Source of the DNA: Qipengyuania vesicularis
GTDB lineage: Bacteria > Pseudomonadota > Alphaproteobacteria > Sphingomonadales > Sphingomonadaceae
DNA: 64,000 bases
Reading direction: 5' to 3'
Assembly: GCF_019711415.1 (NCBI RefSeq)
Contig: NZ_JAIGNJ010000002.1
Coordinates: forward strand, 62,001-126,000
A program made the translations under genes and the position numbers. Positions 53,133-62,174 of this stretch are shown in pieces (positions within the stretch are counted from its first letter, which is position 1; each line of letters opens with the position of its first letter). Under the pieces are notes generated by a model that saw only the letters and a list, made by a program, of their open reading frames with translations, did not search any database and was not told where the DNA came from.

Positions 53133-53488
53133 AGTTCACTCCCTGCCTTGGTCGGCTGCACGTAAAAGTAGATCAGGACCAGGTTCACGAAAGGGATAAG
53201 CCCCAACAGGATCAACCACGGGCTGTACCCTGCATCGCGCAGGCGGCGCACGCCCATCGCGATATTGGGAATGATCGTGAACAGCGCGAAGAGCCACGCC
53301 AAGGGGTTTTGCGCATCCTCTCCCGTCGAGGGCACGCCAAGCGCGGGATCGATGACGAAAACGTCGATCAGGCTGAGGATGAAGGCAATGACGAAGATGC
53401 CGAGGACCCAGAACCAGAACAGTCGGCGTCCGGTCGTCCCTGCAAAATTGAAGTAATTGGAAAATCCGTACTTCAGCGCTTCGAGCAC
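53129..53488 (-). CDS. DUF805 family membrane protein
   Basis: A 119-residue inner-membrane protein with the DUF805 pattern: ALKYGFSNYFNFAGTTGRRLFWFW near the start, then three or four hydrophobic segments with PNIAMGVRRLRDAGYSPWLILL. A GTG at 53488 after GGAGAGG is the likely start; the frame continues 12 codons upstream with no further match. The function is not established for the family. It overlaps the lipoprotein gene. Confidence 0.86.
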   Translation of the reverse strand: MLEALKYGFSNYFNFAGTTGRRLFWFWVLGIFVIAFILSLIDVFVIDPALGVPSTGEDAQNPLAWLFALFTIIPNIAMGVRRLRDAGYSPWLILLGLIPFVNLVLIYFYVQPTKAGSEL

Positions 53489-53576
53489 ATGCCTCTCCCC
53501 GGAAAGATGCGTGCAGAGTGACACAGAGCGGCTTGCACTTCAACCGGACGCCATTTGCTCATTGCGATACGCGTCT

Positions 53577-53759
53577 CTACCGCTTTTTCGCCACCTTGAT
53601 CTTGTTATTCTTGGCGAAGTCCTTGGTGGATTCCTCGCTTCGGCCCAGCGCCTTTGCAATCTGCTTCAGGCCCTGCCCCTTGGCGGCGAGGGTGCGGAGC
53701 TGGCCCGCCTCCTCGCCCGTCCAGGGTTGTTTGTGACGCTCGAAGCGCTCCTTGCCCAT
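53577..53759 (-). CDS. Small helix-turn-helix (SANT/homeodomain-like) protein
   Basis: A 60-residue basic protein. PWTGEEAGQLRTLAAKGQGLKQIAKALGRSEESTKDFAKNN region reads as a three-helix DNA-binding fold, with the second and third helices around LKQIAKALGRSEEST. Its ATG overlaps the topA stop by one base, so it is probably translated by coupling with topA. The target is unknown. Confidence 0.75.
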   Translation of the reverse strand: MGKERFERHKQPWTGEEAGQLRTLAAKGQGLKQIAKALGRSEESTKDFAKNNKIKVAKKR

Positions 53760-56305
53760 CAGTCGGCCTTCTTCTTGGCCGCAGCCTTCTTCTTCGGCGC
53801 GGCCTTCTTCTTGGCCGGAGCCTTGCGTTTCTTTTTCGCCGGACCCTTGGCCGCGCGGGCATCGATCAGTTCGATCGCCTGCGCCTCGGTCACATCCTCG
53901 GGCTTTACGTCCTTGGGGATCGTGGCGTTGGTGGTGCCGTCGGTGACATAGGGACCGTAGCGGCCCGGCATGACCTTGATCTCACCGCCGCTGGTCGGGT
54001 GTTCTCCCAGCGTCTTGATCGGCTCTGCCTTGCCGCGTCCGCCGCCCTTGCGGTTGGCCGCTTCGGCAAGAATTGTCACAGCGGCATTCATGCCGACTTC
54101 GAAGACATCGCGGGTCGATGAGAGCTTCCCGTATTTGCCGTCGTGGCGCAGGTAGGGGCCGTAGCGCCCGATGGCAGCCTCGATCTCCTTGCCCGTTTCG
54201 GGATGCGCTCCGACGATGCGCGGCAGGCTCAGTAGCTTCAGCGCCCATTCGAGATCGAAATCGTCGAGATCCTTGGGAATGCTCGCGCGTTTGGCGTCCT
54301 TGCCCTCGCCGAGCTGGACATAGGGGCCGAAACGGCCGCTCTTGCGCTCGACCGGCAGGCCCGTTTCCGGGTCCTCGCCCATCACGCCATCATCCGCCCC
54401 ATCCTCACCCTCGCTACCGGGCTTGGCAAACTGGCGGGTGAACTTGCATTCGGGATAATTGGCACACGCCACGAAGGCGCCATAGCGGCCGCCGCGCAAT
54501 GCCAACCTGCCGCCTTCGCGGCCTTCAGTCTCGCATAGCGGGCAATGCCGCGGGTCCTTGCCGTCGGCGCGTTCGGGGAAGAGATAGTCGGCAAGGAAAT
54601 CGTCGAGCACCTCGGTCACTTCCGAGGGCTTCTTCTCCATGATCTCTTCGGTCTTCGGCTTGAAGTCTCGCCAGAATTCGGCGAGCAGCTTCTTCCACTC
54701 CTCGCGCCCGTCGGACACGGTATCGAGTTCGTCTTCCATGCCAGCGGTGAAATCGAAGGACACGTAGCGCTCGAAAAACCGCTCGAGAAATGCCGTGAGG
54801 AGACGGCCCGATTCCTCTGCAAAGAAACGATTTTTCTCCATTCGCACATAGTTGCGATCGCGCAGCGTCTGGAGCGTGGAGGCATAAGTCGACGGCCGCC
54901 CGATGCCGAGTTCTTCGAGGCGCTTCACCAGGCTCGCTTCGCTGAAACGCGGCGGCGGCTGGGTGAAGTGCTGGTTGGCCTCGACCGCCCTCTTCAGCGG
55001 GCTGTCGCCCTTGCTCATGTTCGGCAGCAGGCCGTCTTCATCATCTTCCGAAGGCTCGTCGCGGCCTTCCTGGTAGACGGCGAAATAGCCGGGGAATTTC
55101 ACCACCTGGCCGGTCGCGCGCAGCTCGTGCTTGCCGGTGCCATCGCGCAGAGTGATCGTGGTGCGCTCAAGGTTGGCAGAGGCCATCTGGCTCGCCATCG
55201 CACGCTTGAAGATGAGGTCGTAGAGGCGGCCCTCGTCACCCGGCCCCGCCTTGTCGCGGCTGAAATCGGTCGGGCGGATCGCCTCGTGGGCTTCCTGCGC
55301 ATTCTTGGCCTTGGTGGCATAGAACCGCGGCTTGTCGGGCAGGTAATAGGCGTCATAGCGGTTGGCGATGGCCTTGCGGCAGGCGTCGATCGCGCTGCCG
55401 TCCATCTGGACGCCGTCGGTACGCATGTAGGTGATGTGCCCTGCCTCGTAGAGCGACTGGGCGAGGCGCATGGTGTGGCTTGCCGAGAATCCCAGCTTGC
55501 GCGCGGCTTCCTGCTGCAGTGTCGAGGTGGTGAACGGCGGCGCGGGGCTGCGCTTGAGCGGCTTGGTCTCGATCTCCTCGACCGTGAAGCGCGCATCCTC
55601 GACCGCTTTCTTCGCGGCTTTGGCGCTGCCTTCATCGCCCAGCGTCAGCTTCTGCAGCTTGTTGCCGTCATACTTGACCAGCCGCGCGTCGAACTCGGTC
55701 CCGTCCTGCTCCAGCTTGGCGAGGACCGACCAGTATTCGTCCGCCTTGAAGTGCTCGATCTCGATCTCGCGGTCGACGATCAGGCGCAGCGCAACTGACT
55801 GCACGCGGCCCGCGCTTTTCGCGCCCGGCAGGCGGCGCCAGAGCACTGGCGAGAGCGTAAAGCCATAGAGATAGTCGAGTGCGCGGCGGGCGAGGTATGC
55901 GTCGATAAGGTCCTGGTCGAGCTCGCGCGGGGCCTTCATCGCATCGGTGACGGCTGCCTTGGTGATGGCGTTGAAGGTGACGCGGTCGACCTTCTCGGGC
56001 AGCGCCTTGCGCTTGGCTAGCAGTTCCTTGACGTGCCAGCTGATCGCTTCGCCTTCGCGATCAGGGTCGGTCGCGAGCACGAGGCGGTCGGCCTTCTTGG
56101 CGTTGTCCGCGATTTCCTTGAAGCGGCTCTGCTTGTCGCGATAGAGTTCCCAGTCCATCGCGAAATCCTCGTCGGGGCGCACGCTGCCATCCTTGGGCGG
56201 CAGGTCGCGGACGTGACCGTAACTGGCGAGGACCTTGAAGTCCTTGCCGAGGTATTTCTCGATGGTTTTCGCCTTTGCGGGCGATTCTACGATGACCAGT
56301 TGCAT
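53759..56305 (-). CDS. topA: DNA topoisomerase I
   Basis: An 848-residue type IA topoisomerase that relaxes negative supercoils. The Toprim domain starts MQLVIVESPAKAKTIEKYLG and has LATDPDREGEAISWH. The catalytic tyrosine is Y293 in AGHITYMRTDGVQM. A zinc-ribbon segment with HCPLCETEGREGG follows near residue 600, then repeated topoisomerase C-terminal modules (GRFGPYVQLG, GRYGPYLRHD, GRYGPYVTDG). The tail is an extended Lys/Ala-rich stretch likely to bind DNA. The length is normal for alphaproteobacteria. Confidence 0.97.
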   Translation of the reverse strand: MQLVIVESPAKAKTIEKYLGKDFKVLASYGHVRDLPPKDGSVRPDEDFAMDWELYRDKQSRFKEIADNAKKADRLVLATDPDREGEAISWHVKELLAKRKALPEKVDRVTFNAITKAAVTDAMKAPRELDQDLIDAYLARRALDYLYGFTLSPVLWRRLPGAKSAGRVQSVALRLIVDREIEIEHFKADEYWSVLAKLEQDGTEFDARLVKYDGNKLQKLTLGDEGSAKAAKKAVEDARFTVEEIETKPLKRSPAPPFTTSTLQQEAARKLGFSASHTMRLAQSLYEAGHITYMRTDGVQMDGSAIDACRKAIANRYDAYYLPDKPRFYATKAKNAQEAHEAIRPTDFSRDKAGPGDEGRLYDLIFKRAMASQMASANLERTTITLRDGTGKHELRATGQVVKFPGYFAVYQEGRDEPSEDDEDGLLPNMSKGDSPLKRAVEANQHFTQPPPRFSEASLVKRLEELGIGRPSTYASTLQTLRDRNYVRMEKNRFFAEESGRLLTAFLERFFERYVSFDFTAGMEDELDTVSDGREEWKKLLAEFWRDFKPKTEEIMEKKPSEVTEVLDDFLADYLFPERADGKDPRHCPLCETEGREGGRLALRGGRYGAFVACANYPECKFTRQFAKPGSEGEDGADDGVMGEDPETGLPVERKSGRFGPYVQLGEGKDAKRASIPKDLDDFDLEWALKLLSLPRIVGAHPETGKEIEAAIGRYGPYLRHDGKYGKLSSTRDVFEVGMNAAVTILAEAANRKGGGRGKAEPIKTLGEHPTSGGEIKVMPGRYGPYVTDGTTNATIPKDVKPEDVTEAQAIELIDARAAKGPAKKKRKAPAKKKAAPKKKAAAKKKAD

Positions 56306-56376
56306 GAGAGTGGAGGCGGTCCCTTACGTGTGTACGTGTGTATACGCGCGAAAATGGGGACCGCCCTCACACAGCG

Positions 56377-57975
56377 TCAAGCGTCTTTCTGCTTTCGCAC
56401 CTGTTCAGCGAAATCGGGAGGCAGGATGCACTTGCCGGCATCGTATTGCCCGACCGCACGGATCACCTCGTTCTTTTCCGGTTCGATCCGGCGTCCAGAG
56501 ATCTGGCTGTCGATCACGCGGCGCAGCAACTGGTCGAGCCTCGTGACGAGGTAGCAATCGATCGCCGGCTTGGCGTGCGGATTGCCGATCCCGCTATCGT
56601 CGGTGAGGAAGGTGTAACGCGACTGGGTGGCCGCAGCCATGGCGCGCATGACGTATTCGGCCACATCCGCCACGCCCGATGCACCGACCGGGACGACGTG
56701 GACGCGCTCGGCACGTAGGTGCTCGGCGGCAAGCCAGGTCTGCGGGATGTCCTCATCATGCGGCGGGGCATCGCCGACGAGCAGCAACGACTTCACCGCA
56801 TCGTCGCGCCATTCGAGGTTGGCCGCGCGCACCAGCGCATCCTGCATCGCTTCCTCATAGTCTCCGCCGCCGGTCGCATATTGCGCAGCGAGCCGCGTCT
56901 GCGCGCGAGGGACGTCGCTGTCGAAGTCGAAGGTGCGGGTGACGAATTCGTCGCCCTGGTCGCGGTAGAAGCTGAAAGCGACCCGGATATCGATGTCGCG
57001 ATGGCGCGCTTCGAGCGAGTCGATGATCGTGCGCAATTCCGCCTGGAGGAAGCGAAGCTCGTCGCTCATCGAACCGGTGACATCGACCACCAGCGCGAGG
57101 TCCAGCTTGCGGACTTTCGAGGCATAGTCAGACGTGCGGATGGTTACGCTCTGTGCGCCCTCCGCATCGGCCAGGCGAACCAGGCGCCACTTGCTGTCAC
57201 CAGCGCGGACCCAGACATTCTCGCTGAGCCGGTCGAGGCCCGGGAAGAAGACGGCGCTACCATCGGCCACCGAGTTGAGAGTGATCGAATTGCCGTCCTC
57301 GCAGCGCAATTCGATCGGCATGAAGGGTACCGCCTGGCCGCGGCTGTCGATCGCCCTGACGCGCAGGATGCTTGATGTGTCGAGCAGGGGCAGGTCCCTC
57401 AGCCGCTGGCCGAGATCGCTCTTGCGCACATAGTCTGCGTAGAGTTCGGGATTGAGCAGATCGTCATGCTCGCCGGCAGTGAGCAAACCGCTCTGCGGAC
57501 GCGGTGGCCGCGGCGGATAGGGTGGAGGCACCGGCATGTAGCGGCTGCGGTCTGCCGTTTCGGCACTTTCCACGCTGGCTTCCGGTGCAGGCGAATCCAT
57601 CGACTTGCGATCGACCCGGCTACCGGTGACCACGATGCGGTCTTCCGCTTCATCGGCAACCCCGGCGCGAGGCGGCGGTGGCGGAGGAGGAGGCGGCGGA
57701 GCGGGGTGCGGTCCGGAATCATGATCGCTCGCCTCTTCGGCCATTGCAGGAGCTGTACGCACCGCCGTAGCGGGCCGCGGCCGATGGGGATGGGCTTGCT
57801 GCTGGTTCTCCACCTCGCGGCCAAGATCGGGCAGCGGTTCCGGCGAACGGCAGTAGGTCCCCCCACTTCGCGCTGTCGGGACGGGTTGGCTCACAATGTC
57901 CGATCCCGCCTGCAAAGTAGCCGGCCCGGGTACCAGCAGCGAAACCATGCAGGCGCTTGCGACGATCTTCTTCAT
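56377..57975 (-). CDS. Exported vWA-domain protein with proline-rich linker
   Basis: A 532-residue protein. A signal peptide (MKKIVASACMVSLLVPGPATLQA) is followed by a long disordered region with a poly-proline run (about 91-102), then RIVVTGSRVDR (IVVTGSR at 114-120) and a second proline-rich stretch. The C-terminal half is a von Willebrand A domain with the MIDAS motif DVTGSMS at 298-304. It is probably periplasmic or surface-exposed and mediates metal-dependent protein binding. The IVVTGSR element resembles the N-terminus of sphingomonad TonB receptors. The frame continues upstream, but the signal peptide sets the start. Confidence 0.83.
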   Translation of the reverse strand: MKKIVASACMVSLLVPGPATLQAGSDIVSQPVPTARSGGTYCRSPEPLPDLGREVENQQQAHPHRPRPATAVRTAPAMAEEASDHDSGPHPAPPPPPPPPPPRAGVADEAEDRIVVTGSRVDRKSMDSPAPEASVESAETADRSRYMPVPPPYPPRPPRPQSGLLTAGEHDDLLNPELYADYVRKSDLGQRLRDLPLLDTSSILRVRAIDSRGQAVPFMPIELRCEDGNSITLNSVADGSAVFFPGLDRLSENVWVRAGDSKWRLVRLADAEGAQSVTIRTSDYASKVRKLDLALVVDVTGSMSDELRFLQAELRTIIDSLEARHRDIDIRVAFSFYRDQGDEFVTRTFDFDSDVPRAQTRLAAQYATGGGDYEEAMQDALVRAANLEWRDDAVKSLLLVGDAPPHDEDIPQTWLAAEHLRAERVHVVPVGASGVADVAEYVMRAMAAATQSRYTFLTDDSGIGNPHAKPAIDCYLVTRLDQLLRRVIDSQISGRRIEPEKNEVIRAVGQYDAGKCILPPDFAEQVRKQKDA

Positions 57976-58064
57976 TGCGACTCTCCCCACGCGAATGTGA
58001 AATGATACTCTATCACATTTCATCGCAGGCCGCAGATGAACCGTTGCTGACAAGCGACGAGAGG

Positions 58065-59183
58065 TCAGGCTGAGAGGCTTACGCGCCCTGCCGCATGCCG
58101 TTCGAGCCGCCCTGCGATCTCCAGTTCCAGCAGGGCCAGCTGCACCGCCGCAGCGCCATGGCCGGACTGGCGGACCAGCTCGTCTACTGCAATCGGAGCG
58201 GTCGTCAGCAGGCTGGCGATATCCGCCGGCTCCGCATCGGCAAGTTCGTCGGCAGAGAAGTCGAAATCGGATGCGGTCTCACGCAAAGTCGATCGAGGTT
58301 CTCCGGTGAAGGTCGATAGCAGTTCCACCACCTCCTCGGGCGATTGCACCAGGACTGCGCCTTCGCGAATGAGGTGATTGCAGCCATGGCTGCGCGCTTC
58401 GAGCGGGCTGCCGGGGATCGCCATGACTTCGCGCCCGGCCTCGCCCGCCAGCCGTGCAGTGATGAGGCTGCCCGACTTGACCGCCGCCTCCACCACCAGC
58501 GTGCCCGAAGCCAGTCCCGCAATGATGCGGTTGCGGCTGGGGAAGTGGCTGCCGCGCGGCTCTGTGCCCGGAGGTTGCTCGGCGATCAGCAGGCCTTCGC
58601 TGGCGATCCGCTCCTGCAAGGCTTCGTGCTGCGGGGGATAGGCGATGTCGATCCCGCTCGCGATCACTCCAATAGTCTGCGGCATCGCGCCTTCATGCGC
58701 CGCCCCGTCGATCCCGCGCGCCAAACCCGACACGACCGTGAAGCCCGCGTCCGCCAACCCCTTGCCGAAATCGCGTGCCAGCTTGACCGCCGCCGCGCTG
58801 GCGTTGCGCGCGCCGACCATCGCGACACAGGGCTTTGCCGCCAGTGACAGATCGCCGCGATAGGTCACGATCGGCGGGGCACCGTCGATCTCGCCCAGCA
58901 AGCGGGGATAGTCCGACTGGTCGTGGAATAGGTACTTCGCCCCTGCCCTGCGGACGGCATCGACCTCGCGCTCGATCCGGTCGGCAGCAGCAGCCCGATA
59001 CTGCCGCCCTCCCCGCTTCCCAAGATCGGGCAGCGCGTCCAGCGCTTCCGCCGCAGTTCCGAAACGGGCCAGCAACATGGCATAGCTGACCGGCCCGATA
59101 TTGGGTGAGCGCAGCAGCCGGATACGCGCAAAGGCTTCGTCCTGCGACAGTGGCGCAGGCTTCGTGTGCGAAGCGTCGTTCAC
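58065..59183 (-). CDS. dprA: DNA-processing protein DprA
   Basis: A 372-residue DprA/Smf, which protects incoming single-stranded DNA and loads RecA during transformation. The Rossmann core shows CVAMVGARNASAAAVKLARDF, VVSGLARGIDGAAHEGAM, IGVIASGIDIAYPP and FPSRNRIIAGLASGTLVVEA. A C-terminal winged-helix-like region follows. Its start overlaps the plsY stop by 4 bp. Confidence 0.95.
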   Translation of the reverse strand: MNDASHTKPAPLSQDEAFARIRLLRSPNIGPVSYAMLLARFGTAAEALDALPDLGKRGGRQYRAAAADRIEREVDAVRRAGAKYLFHDQSDYPRLLGEIDGAPPIVTYRGDLSLAAKPCVAMVGARNASAAAVKLARDFGKGLADAGFTVVSGLARGIDGAAHEGAMPQTIGVIASGIDIAYPPQHEALQERIASEGLLIAEQPPGTEPRGSHFPSRNRIIAGLASGTLVVEAAVKSGSLITARLAGEAGREVMAIPGSPLEARSHGCNHLIREGAVLVQSPEEVVELLSTFTGEPRSTLRETASDFDFSADELADAEPADIASLLTTAPIAVDELVRQSGHGAAAVQLALLELEIAGRLERHAAGRVSLSA

Positions 59184-59785
59184 CCCTTCTGGCCGACTTT
59201 CGGTTCGGTTCCGCTGGCAAGGCGCTTGATGTTCTCACGGTGGAGGAACAGCACCAGCACTGCGATAAGCGTCAAAACATAGGCGATGGTCGTCTCGCGG
59301 AAATAGAAGGCGACAACTGCAGTCACCACGACCGCGCTCATCCCGGCGAGCGAGCTGATGCGCGTGATGGCGAGTACCGCGATCCACGTCACCGCATAAG
59401 CCGCGCCGAAGACCCAGCCGAGCCCGAAGGCGACACCCGCATTGGTCGCAACGCCCTTGCCGCCCTTGAAGCCCAGCCAAATAGGGAAACAATGGCCGAT
59501 CACGGCGAAGAGCGCAGTCCAGCCCACCTCCTGCCAGAACAGGTTCCAGGCGATCAGCACGGGTACCAGACCCTTGGCAAGGTCGAGCAGCAGGGTCGCC
59601 GCTGCCAGCCACTTGCTGCCCGTGCGCAGGACGTTCGTCGCCCCGATATTGCCGCTGCCCTGCTGGCGGATATCGCCCTTGCCGGCGAGCTTCGCGAGGA
59701 TCAGCCCGAACGGGATAGACCCGAAGGCATAGCCGAGGAGCGACGCCCACAGCACATTGATGGTGAAATCGGTTCCGAAATCCAT
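59180..59785 (-). CDS. plsY: Glycerol-3-phosphate acyltransferase PlsY
   Basis: A 201-residue PlsY that acylates glycerol 3-phosphate from acyl-phosphate, the first step of phospholipid synthesis. Three membrane-interface motifs are visible: GYAFGSIPFGLILAKLAG, GSGNIGATNVLRT and FKGGKGVATNAG, with seven hydrophobic segments. The start at 59785 is chosen from the family N-terminus. It diverges from murI, with 94 bp between the starts. Confidence 0.95.
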   Translation of the reverse strand: MDFGTDFTINVLWASLLGYAFGSIPFGLILAKLAGKGDIRQQGSGNIGATNVLRTGSKWLAAATLLLDLAKGLVPVLIAWNLFWQEVGWTALFAVIGHCFPIWLGFKGGKGVATNAGVAFGLGWVFGAAYAVTWIAVLAITRISSLAGMSAVVVTAVVAFYFRETTIAYVLTLIAVLVLFLHRENIKRLASGTEPKVGQKG

Positions 59786-59879
59786 TCCGGCGGTCCCCCG
59801 TGCCTGGAGCAAGGCTTGTGAAAGGCTTGCCTTTTTGTCTAGCCACGCATCTAGAGGGAATTGCGCCGCTCCGGCAAGC

Positions 59880-60698
59880 ATGGAGCAAGCAAAAGGGACC
59901 GATTTGAACTCTTCCAGCCCCATCCTGCTGTTCGATTCCGGCGTCGGCGGGCTCACCGTGCTTGCCGAATTGCGCAAGCTGATGCCCGATGCGCCGGTCA
60001 TCTACGCGGCCGACATGGCGGGCCTGCCCTATGGCGCGAAGAGCGAGGCGGAAGTGGCAGCGCGCGTCGCAGGGCTGCTGGGCCGGATGGCAGAACGCTA
60101 CAATCCGCGCCTGATCTGTATTGCCTGCAACACCGCGAGCACGATTGCGCTCGGCATGGTGCGTGAAGTGCTGGAAACGCCGATCGTGGGCACGGTCCCC
60201 GCCATCAAGCCAGCCGCCGCGCTCACCAAGACCGGTACGATCGGCTTGCTCGGCACCGAGGCAACCGTGCGTCAGCGCTACGTCGACGATCTCGAGCGCG
60301 AGTTCGCGCAAGGCAAGAAGCTGCTGCGCTATGGCGCCAACGGCCTCGTCGCGCTCGGCGAAGCGAAACTGCGCGGCGAGGAGGTCAGCGTGGACGATGT
60401 GGCAAAGGCCGCGGCGGGACTCGTGCTGCAGGCGGGCGGCGAGAATCTCGATACGGTTGTGCTGGCCTGCACGCATTTCCCCCTGCTCGAACCCGAATTG
60501 CGCGAGGCCTTCGGAAAGGACGTCTCCTTCGTCCATGGGGCAGAGGGTATCGCGAAACGGATTGCCCATCTGCTGGAAGGCCAGAAGTTTCCCTTCTGGA
60601 GCAAGAGCTTCGCGGTGACGACCGGCGGGCTGGAAGATTTCAGACGCCTGTCCGGCGCGTTCGAAAATCACGGGATCATGAAACTCAAGCGCTTCTGA
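59880..60698 (+). CDS. murI: Glutamate racemase
   Basis: A 272-residue MurI that makes D-glutamate for peptidoglycan. The two catalytic cysteines are C83 in ICIACNTAST and C197 in VLACTHFPLL. FDSGVGGLTVLAE is near the start and YGAKSEAEVA after it. The ATG at 59880 was chosen; a TTG eight codons later is an alternative. The stop lies within a perfect hairpin. Confidence 0.95.
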   Translation: MEQAKGTDLNSSSPILLFDSGVGGLTVLAELRKLMPDAPVIYAADMAGLPYGAKSEAEVAARVAGLLGRMAERYNPRLICIACNTASTIALGMVREVLETPIVGTVPAIKPAAALTKTGTIGLLGTEATVRQRYVDDLEREFAQGKKLLRYGANGLVALGEAKLRGEEVSVDDVAKAAAGLVLQAGGENLDTVVLACTHFPLLEPELREAFGKDVSFVHGAEGIAKRIAHLLEGQKFPFWSKSFAVTTGGLEDFRRLSGAFENHGIMKLKRF

Positions 60699-60723
60699 TC
60701 TTTGCGAATCGTTCGCAAAGATC
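60697..60723 (+). terminator. Perfect hairpin overlapping the murI stop
   Basis: The arms GATCTTTGCGAA and TTCGCAAAGATC are perfect inverted repeats of 12 bp around the loop TCG. The left arm starts inside the murI stop codon. No run of T follows, so classic intrinsic termination is not clear. It may act as an RNA-stability hairpin or an operator. Confidence 0.5.
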
Positions 60724-60806
60724 GCGGTAGAAATGCGCGCAGCCTTTGCCTATGTGGACCCCCATATTCGGCCGCTCTTGGACGGCGCTGAAACGGGTGA
60801 TCCCGG

Positions 60807-62027
60807 GTGAATTACGACCAGATTTTCGACGAAGCGATCGGCCGCCTCCATACGGAAGGCCGCTACCGCGTGTTCATCGACATCATGCGCAACAAGGGTG
60901 CCTTCCCCAACGCGCGCTGCTTCCACGGCCATAACGGCCCCAAGCCGATCACCGTCTGGTGCTCGAACGATTACCTCGCCATGGGCCAGCACCCCAAGGT
61001 GATCGAGGCAATGGAAAACGCGCTGCACGACGTCGGCGCGGGTTCGGGCGGCACGCGGAATATCGGCGGCAACACCCACCTCCATGTCGAGCTGGAACAC
61101 GAACTGGCCGAGCTTCACGGCAAGGACGGCGCATTGCTGTTCACCAGCGGCTATGTCTCGAACGATGCCACGCTTTCGACGCTCGCAAAACTGCTTCCCG
61201 GCTGCGTGATTTTCTCCGACGAGCTGAATCACGCCAGCATGATTGCCGGCATCCGCAATTCGGGCTGCGAGAAGCGCGTCTTCCGCCACAACGACCTCGA
61301 GCATCTCGAGCAGCTGCTGGCTGCCGAAGATGCCGAAACGCCCAAGGTCATCGCCTTCGAAAGCGTCTATTCGATGGATGGCGACGTCGCCCCGATCCAC
61401 GCGATCTGCGACCTCGCCGAGAAGTACAACGCCCTCACCTATATCGACGAAGTCCACGCAGTCGGCATGTACGGCGAACATGGCGGCGGCATTTCGGAGC
61501 GTGACGAGGCCGCACACCGCATCGACATCATTGAGGGTACGCTGGGCAAGGCATTCGGCGTGATGGGCGGCTATATCGCGGCCGACAAGCGCGTGATCGA
61601 CTGCATCCGCAGCTACGCACCGGGCTTTATCTTCACCACCTCGCTCAGCCCGGTGCTGGTCGCCGGCGTCCTCGCCGCAGTGAAGCATCTCAAGGAAAGC
61701 AGCGAGGAGCGCGATGCGCAGCAAGCTGCCGCTGCACTGCTGAAGGACAAGATGCGCTCTGCCGGTCTTCCGGTCATGCCGTCGACCACGCATATCGTCC
61801 CGTTGATGGTGGGCGACCCGGTCCGCGCCAAGAAGATCAGCGACATTCTGCTCGCCGAATACGGCGTCTACGTCCAGCCGATCAACTTCCCCACCGTTCC
61901 CCGCGGCACCGAGCGCCTGCGCTTCACGCCGGGCCCCGCGCATACCGAAGCGATGATGGACATGCTGGTCGATGCGCTGGTGGAAATCTGGGACCGGATG
62001 GACCTGGAATTGCGCGAGGCCGCCTGA
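60807..62027 (+). CDS. hemA: 5-aminolevulinate synthase
   Basis: A 406-residue ALAS of the C4 (Shemin) pathway, condensing glycine and succinyl-Co[15 protein letters not shown] is near residue 52, [19 protein letters not shown] after it, [17 protein letters not shown] binds PLP, and the PLP lysine is K248 in [14 protein letters not shown]. The GTG start at 60807 gives [12 protein letters not shown]. The C4 enzyme is a mark of alphaproteobacteria. Confidence 0.97.
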   Translation: MNYDQIFDEAIGRLHTEGRYRVFIDIMRNKGAFPNARCFHGHNGPKPITVWCSNDYLAMGQHPKVIEAMENALHDVGAGSGGTRNIGGNTHLHVELEHELAELHGKDGALLFTSGYVSNDATLSTLAKLLPGCVIFSDELNHASMIAGIRNSGCEKRVFRHNDLEHLEQLLAAEDAETPKVIAFESVYSMDGDVAPIHAICDLAEKYNALTYIDEVHAVGMYGEHGGGISERDEAAHRIDIIEGTLGKAFGVMGGYIAADKRVIDCIRSYAPGFIFTTSLSPVLVAGVLAAVKHLKESSEERDAQQAAAALLKDKMRSAGLPVMPSTTHIVPLMVGDPVRAKKISDILLAEYGVYVQPINFPTVPRGTERLRFTPGPAHTEAMMDMLVDALVEIWDRMDLELREAA

Positions 62028-62174
62028 ACCGCTGGTGTGAATGTCTGCTCACGTTTTGCTGGCAGAGCCCAAATCCCTGGTCGACGCCTGAAGCGCTTGG
62101 CCAACCGGAGCTTGGCATAACCGCCGCAATCCGCTTATCTCCTCCCTTGCAGCGCGCTTGTGGAGAGAAAGCCG

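Noticed and set aside
53759..53870. The Lys/Ala-rich end of topA as a separate histone-like gene.
   Set aside because: It is continuous in frame with topA and is a usual C-terminal tail in alphaproteobacterial topoisomerase I.
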